Source: an uncultured Collinsella sp.
GTDB lineage: Bacteria; Actinomycetota; Coriobacteriia; Coriobacteriales; Coriobacteriaceae
Assembly (NCBI GenBank): GCA_900541725.1
Contig: UQLB01000002.1
Coordinates: 1 to 64,000 of the forward strand
Reading direction: 5' to 3'
DNA length: 64,000 bases
This document shows, piece after piece, positions 61,452 to 64,000 of this stretch. Within the stretch, counting starts at the first letter, position 1. The number at the start of each line of letters is the position of its first letter. The position numbers and the translations under genes were made by a program. The notes beneath the pieces were generated by a model that worked only from the letters and a program-made list of their open reading frames with translations, made no database searches and was not told the origin of the DNA.

Positions 61452-62582
61452 ATGTCTGAGTTTGCTGCCGGTCCTGCCGGTCGTATCGAGCGTGTCCGTG
61501 CCCTTATGGTCGAGCGTGGCTACGACGCCATCGTGGTGCGCGACGAGGCCAACCTTCGTTGGCTTACGGGCGTTAAGGGCGTCTTCGACTACACCTTCGA
61601 GTTCCCGCACGCTGCGTTTATTACGGCCGACCAGTGCCTGTTCCACACCGACTCGCGCTACCTCAACAGCTTTGAGGAGAACACGCCCGCCGGCAGCCCC
61701 TGGGTCTTCGACATGGACGAGGGCACCATCCCCGGCTGGGTCGCTGGCAAGATTGCAGCCAACAAGTGCCGCGTCTGCGCTGTCGAGGACGATATGCAGA
61801 TCAACTTCTACCAGGGCATTCAGCGCGGCCTGGAGGACCGCTCTGTCGCCTGTATGCTGCCGTTGATGCACGACGACATCCGCAAGATGCGCGCCATCAA
61901 GGATGCCGAGGAGATCGAGCTCATGCGCCATGCACAGTCGATCACCGACGCCGCCTTCCAGCACATGCTCGGCTTTATTAAGCCTGGTATGACCGAGAAG
62001 CAGGTTCGCAACGAGCTCGAGAACTTTATGTTCGCCAACGGCGCTGACAGCCTTGCTTTCGGCTCCATCGTGGCGAGCGGTCCCAACACCGCCAACCCGC
62101 ATGCCGTGCCGAGCGACCGCGTGATCGAGAAGGGCGACTTTGTCCTCATGGACTACGGCGCGGGCTACTGCGATTACCGCTCCGACATGACACGCACTGT
62201 TGTGATGGGCGAGCCCACGCAGGAGCAATTCGACCTGTATGCACTCGTGCGCCGCACGCACGAGGAGTGCGTCGCCGCCATCCATCCGGGCGTTGAGGGT
62301 AACGACATCTTCAAGCTTTCCAAGAAGATCATCGGCGATGCCGGCTATGGTGATTACTACAACCATGGTCTGGGCCACGGCGTGGGCATCGACATCCACG
62401 AGCTGCCCAACTTCAACCGCAGCAAGAACACCATCGAGATCGGCTCGGTTGTCACCATGGAGCCCGGCGTCTACCTGCCCGGCGTGGGCGGCGTGCGCCT
62501 TGAGGACTACGGCGTGGTCACCGAGAACGGCTACGAGCCCTTCACCAAGACCCCGCACGACCTGCACGTCATCGATTGCTAG
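61452..62582 (+). CDS. pepP: Xaa-Pro aminopeptidase (M24)
   Basis: Removes N-terminal residues before proline. 376 residues: creatinase N-terminal domain, then the pita-bread domain with metal ligands Asp-Asp (VLMDYGAGYCDYRSDMTRTV), His (GLGHGVGIDIHE), Glu (MEPGVYLPG) and Glu (VTENGYEPF). AAAGGAA site before the ATG. pepP-efp is a frequent pair, fitting EF-P's role at proline stretches. Confidence 0.93.
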   Translation: MSEFAAGPAGRIERVRALMVERGYDAIVVRDEANLRWLTGVKGVFDYTFEFPHAAFITADQCLFHTDSRYLNSFEENTPAGSPWVFDMDEGTIPGWVAGKIAANKCRVCAVEDDMQINFYQGIQRGLEDRSVACMLPLMHDDIRKMRAIKDAEEIELMRHAQSITDAAFQHMLGFIKPGMTEKQVRNELENFMFANGADSLAFGSIVASGPNTANPHAVPSDRVIEKGDFVLMDYGAGYCDYRSDMTRTVVMGEPTQEQFDLYALVRRTHEECVAAIHPGVEGNDIFKLSKKIIGDAGYGDYYNHGLGHGVGIDIHELPNFNRSKNTIEIGSVVTMEPGVYLPGVGGVRLEDYGVVTENGYEPFTKTPHDLHVIDC

Positions 62583-62605
62583 CCCATTTCGATAGATTTT
62601 TGGGG

Positions 62606-62647
62606 CGGGGCGTCCGGATCGATTCGGACGCCCCGCGTTCTCTTTTT
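62606..62647 (+). terminator. pepP terminator
   Basis: Perfect 11-bp stem CGGGGCGTCCG / CGGACGCCCCG with an 8-nt loop and a downstream T5. Confidence 0.8.
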
Positions 62648-62678
62648 ATGCGCTCGCTGCAGGCGCCGTCAGCAAGTG

Positions 62679-62684
62679 TATAAT
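62679..62684 (+). promoter_or_regulatory. efp -10 box
   Basis: Perfect TATAAT about 58 bp before the start codon; the -35 (GCTGCA at 62656-62661, 17 bp away) is weak. Confidence 0.45.
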
Positions 62685-62741
62685 TTCGGTCGTATGTAAT
62701 TTGGACGCTTATGCGTTCTGCCCATAACAAGAAAGGTCGCT

Positions 62742-63305
62742 ATGCCTACCATTTCTACCGCCGACTTCAAGAACGGCCTCGGTCTCCGCATCAAGGACAA
62801 GGTCTACACCATCGTCGAGTTCCAGCATGTCAAGCCGGGCAAGGGCGGCGCGTTTGTGCGCTACAAGACCCGCGACATCAAGAGCGGCCGTGTCGTCGAG
62901 AACACCTGCAACGCCGGCACCAAGTTCGAGAGCGTCATGCTCACCACCCGTGAGTTCCAGTACCTCTACAACGATGGCGCCGACTACATCTTCATGGACA
63001 ACGAGACCTATGAGCAGGTTCCCGTTCCCGAGGACATGGTGGGCGAGAACTCCAAGTGGCTGCGCGAGAACGACATTTGCCAGCTGCTCTTCGCCGACGA
63101 TGAGCTCATGGGCGTGACCCCGCCGATGTTCATCGAGACCACCATTGTCCAAACCGACCCGGGCTTTAAGGGCGACACCGTCCAGGGTTCCACCAAGCCG
63201 GCCACGATCGACACCGGCGCTGTCATCCAGGTCCCCATGTACCTCAACGAGGGCGAGGTCATCAAGGTTGACACCCGCGACGGCAAGTTCGTCTCCCGCG
63301 TCTAG
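62742..63305 (+). CDS. efp: Elongation factor P
   Basis: Rescues ribosomes stalled at polyproline. 187 residues, three OB-like domains. The tip loop of domain I reads VKPGKGGAFVRYK; Lys in KPGKGG is the position modified in other bacteria. No epmA/epmB or earP gene is in the window, so the modification state is unknown. AAGAAAGG precedes the ATG. Starts the efp-Asp23-nusB run. Confidence 0.96.
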   Translation: MPTISTADFKNGLGLRIKDKVYTIVEFQHVKPGKGGAFVRYKTRDIKSGRVVENTCNAGTKFESVMLTTREFQYLYNDGADYIFMDNETYEQVPVPEDMVGENSKWLRENDICQLLFADDELMGVTPPMFIETTIVQTDPGFKGDTVQGSTKPATIDTGAVIQVPMYLNEGEVIKVDTRDGKFVSRV

Positions 63306-63329
63306 CAACCAACTTCTCTAGGAGGACTC

Positions 63330-63692
63330 ATGCCCCAGGAAATCAAGATTGACGGCATCGGCATTTCGCCCGATGTTCTGACCGCCATCGTCTCGCGCGC
63401 CGTGTCCGATGTCGAGGGCATCGCCTCCGTTGGCGTCAAGGACCTTGCCACTAATCTTGTCTCCATGATGCTCTCGTCCAAGGCCCCGGCTTCCGAGCCG
63501 GCGGTCGAGACCGAGGTCGTTGGCGACAAGCTCGCACTCACCGTGCGTGTCGTGGTGTTCTTTGGCTATCCGTTCAAGAAACTCGCCGAGGCCGTTCGCG
63601 CCGCCGTGGTCGCCGCCATCGATGCTCAGGTGGGCGTCGAGGTCGAGCGCGTCGACGTTTGCATTGACGGCCTCGTTTTCCCCAAGGAGTAA
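63330..63692 (+). CDS. Asp23/Gls24 family protein (YqhY-like)
   Basis: 120 residues. IDGIGISPDVLTAIVSRAVS, then DVEGIASVG, ending IDAQVGVEVERVDVCIDGLV; the typical Asp23 fold. In Bacillus the paralogue yqhY lies before nusB, as here; yqhY is linked to control of acetyl-CoA carboxylase. AGGAGG 7 nt before the ATG. Paralogue of the gene at 17339-17695. Confidence 0.9.
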   Translation: MPQEIKIDGIGISPDVLTAIVSRAVSDVEGIASVGVKDLATNLVSMMLSSKAPASEPAVETEVVGDKLALTVRVVVFFGYPFKKLAEAVRAAVVAAIDAQVGVEVERVDVCIDGLVFPKE

Positions 63693-63695
63693 CCT

Positions 63696-64000
63696 TTGAG
63701 CCTTAAGGTTTATCGCGGGCGCACGCTTGCCCGCAGTCAGGCGCTGCAGCTGCTGTTTCAGGCCGAGGCCACGGACAGCCCGCTCGAGCGCGTCCTCGAG
63801 GGCGATTTCCTGATCTCGAAGGGCCCCCTCGACCCCTATGCGCTCGAGCTTTGCCGTGGTGCCTACGAGCATATCGATCGCATCGACTGTGCCCTGCGCG
63901 CCGTCGCCAAGAACTGGGATCTTATGCGCATGCCCGGCGCCGACCGCAACCTGCTGCGTATCGCCGTCTACGAGATGCGCTTCCTCACCGACGAGGAGGT
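63696..64000 (+). CDS. nusB: Transcription antitermination factor NusB (3' end cut by window)
   Basis: The first 101 codons of NusB: RGRTLARSQALQLLFQAEA near the start and LMRMPGADRNLLRIAVYEMR at about 80-100. TTG start at 63696 with AAGGAG 6 nt upstream. NusB binds boxA RNA with NusE (S10) in rRNA antitermination. The last 40 or so residues lie beyond the window. Confidence 0.92.
   Translation, partial: MSLKVYRGRTLARSQALQLLFQAEATDSPLERVLEGDFLISKGPLDPYALELCRGAYEHIDRIDCALRAVAKNWDLMRMPGADRNLLRIAVYEMRFLTDEE

Overview
The window is a GC-rich, densely coding bacterial chromosome segment that is almost entirely housekeeping. Gene order (rimP-nusA-infB-rbfA; truB-ribF-dnaG-rpoD; an Asp23 gene-fakA-recG-rsmD-coaD-(SepIVA-like)-DUF177-rpmF-plsX-acpP-rnc-smc-ftsY-ffh; alaS-ruvX-mltG-yqeG-aroK-aroB-like-pepP-efp-Asp23 gene-nusB), the lone group-2 stress sigma factor and the general style point to an actinobacterium of class Coriobacteriia. 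A Collinsella-like gut anaerobe is my best guess. That is inference from memory of gene order and protein style, not a search. No phage, insertion sequence with a transposase, CRISPR array or rRNA operon is visible.

Layout. 1-5102: a ModE-like DNA-binding domain protein divergent from guaB (an unusual eukaryote-like IMP dehydrogenase), then a gap full of long hairpins, then leuS. 5254-16881: a promoter and a leader terminator precede rimP-nusA-infB-rbfA-nrnA-truB-ribF-dnaG, then rpoD. 17012-32291: a tRNA-Asn unit, then a long fatty-acid/phospholipid, RNA-processing, chromosome-segregation and protein-targeting block from an Asp23-family gene to ffh. 32349-41232: accessory and mixed genes, namely a DUF134-NifX fusion regulator, thyA-folA, a SpoU methyltransferase, a MATE pump, a decayed cobalamin adenosyltransferase gene, ftsH, a DUF523 gene and a GldA-like dehydrogenase. 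41381-46373: an isoleucine T-box leader, ileS, lspA and rluD. 46456-54448: a family 2 glycosyltransferase, an orphan prepilin peptidase, a dGTPase, rarA, and a stress island (DUF948 protein, RsbW-like protein, SigB/SigF-type sigma factor, AI-2E-family membrane protein) facing a small unknown membrane gene. 54541-64000: alaS to nusB, with nusB cut by the window end.

Most genes overlap by 1-8 bases or lie within 30 bases of one another, so transcription is probably in a few long operons. Regulation visible in the DNA includes the ileS T-box, terminators placed just upstream of ribosome binding sites (before rimP, plsX and DUF523), dyad operators near the DUF134-NifX gene and thyA, and a perfect palindrome between plsX and acpP.

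Most interesting points: (1) IMP dehydrogenase whose length and active-site numbering match the Tritrichomonas foetus enzyme as I remember it; (2) two intergenic hairpins 42 kb apart sharing the same two 9-mers, 50 nt apart, but in swapped order; (3) a 120-nt near-perfect hairpin in the leuS leader; (4) an AroB-like protein that has lost every recognisable metal ligand; (5) an RsbW-like protein without ATP-binding motifs beside its sigma factor; (6) a cobO/btuR pseudogene; (7) a NusA with a C-terminal Cys/His zinc-knuckle-like tail in a locus lacking ylxR.
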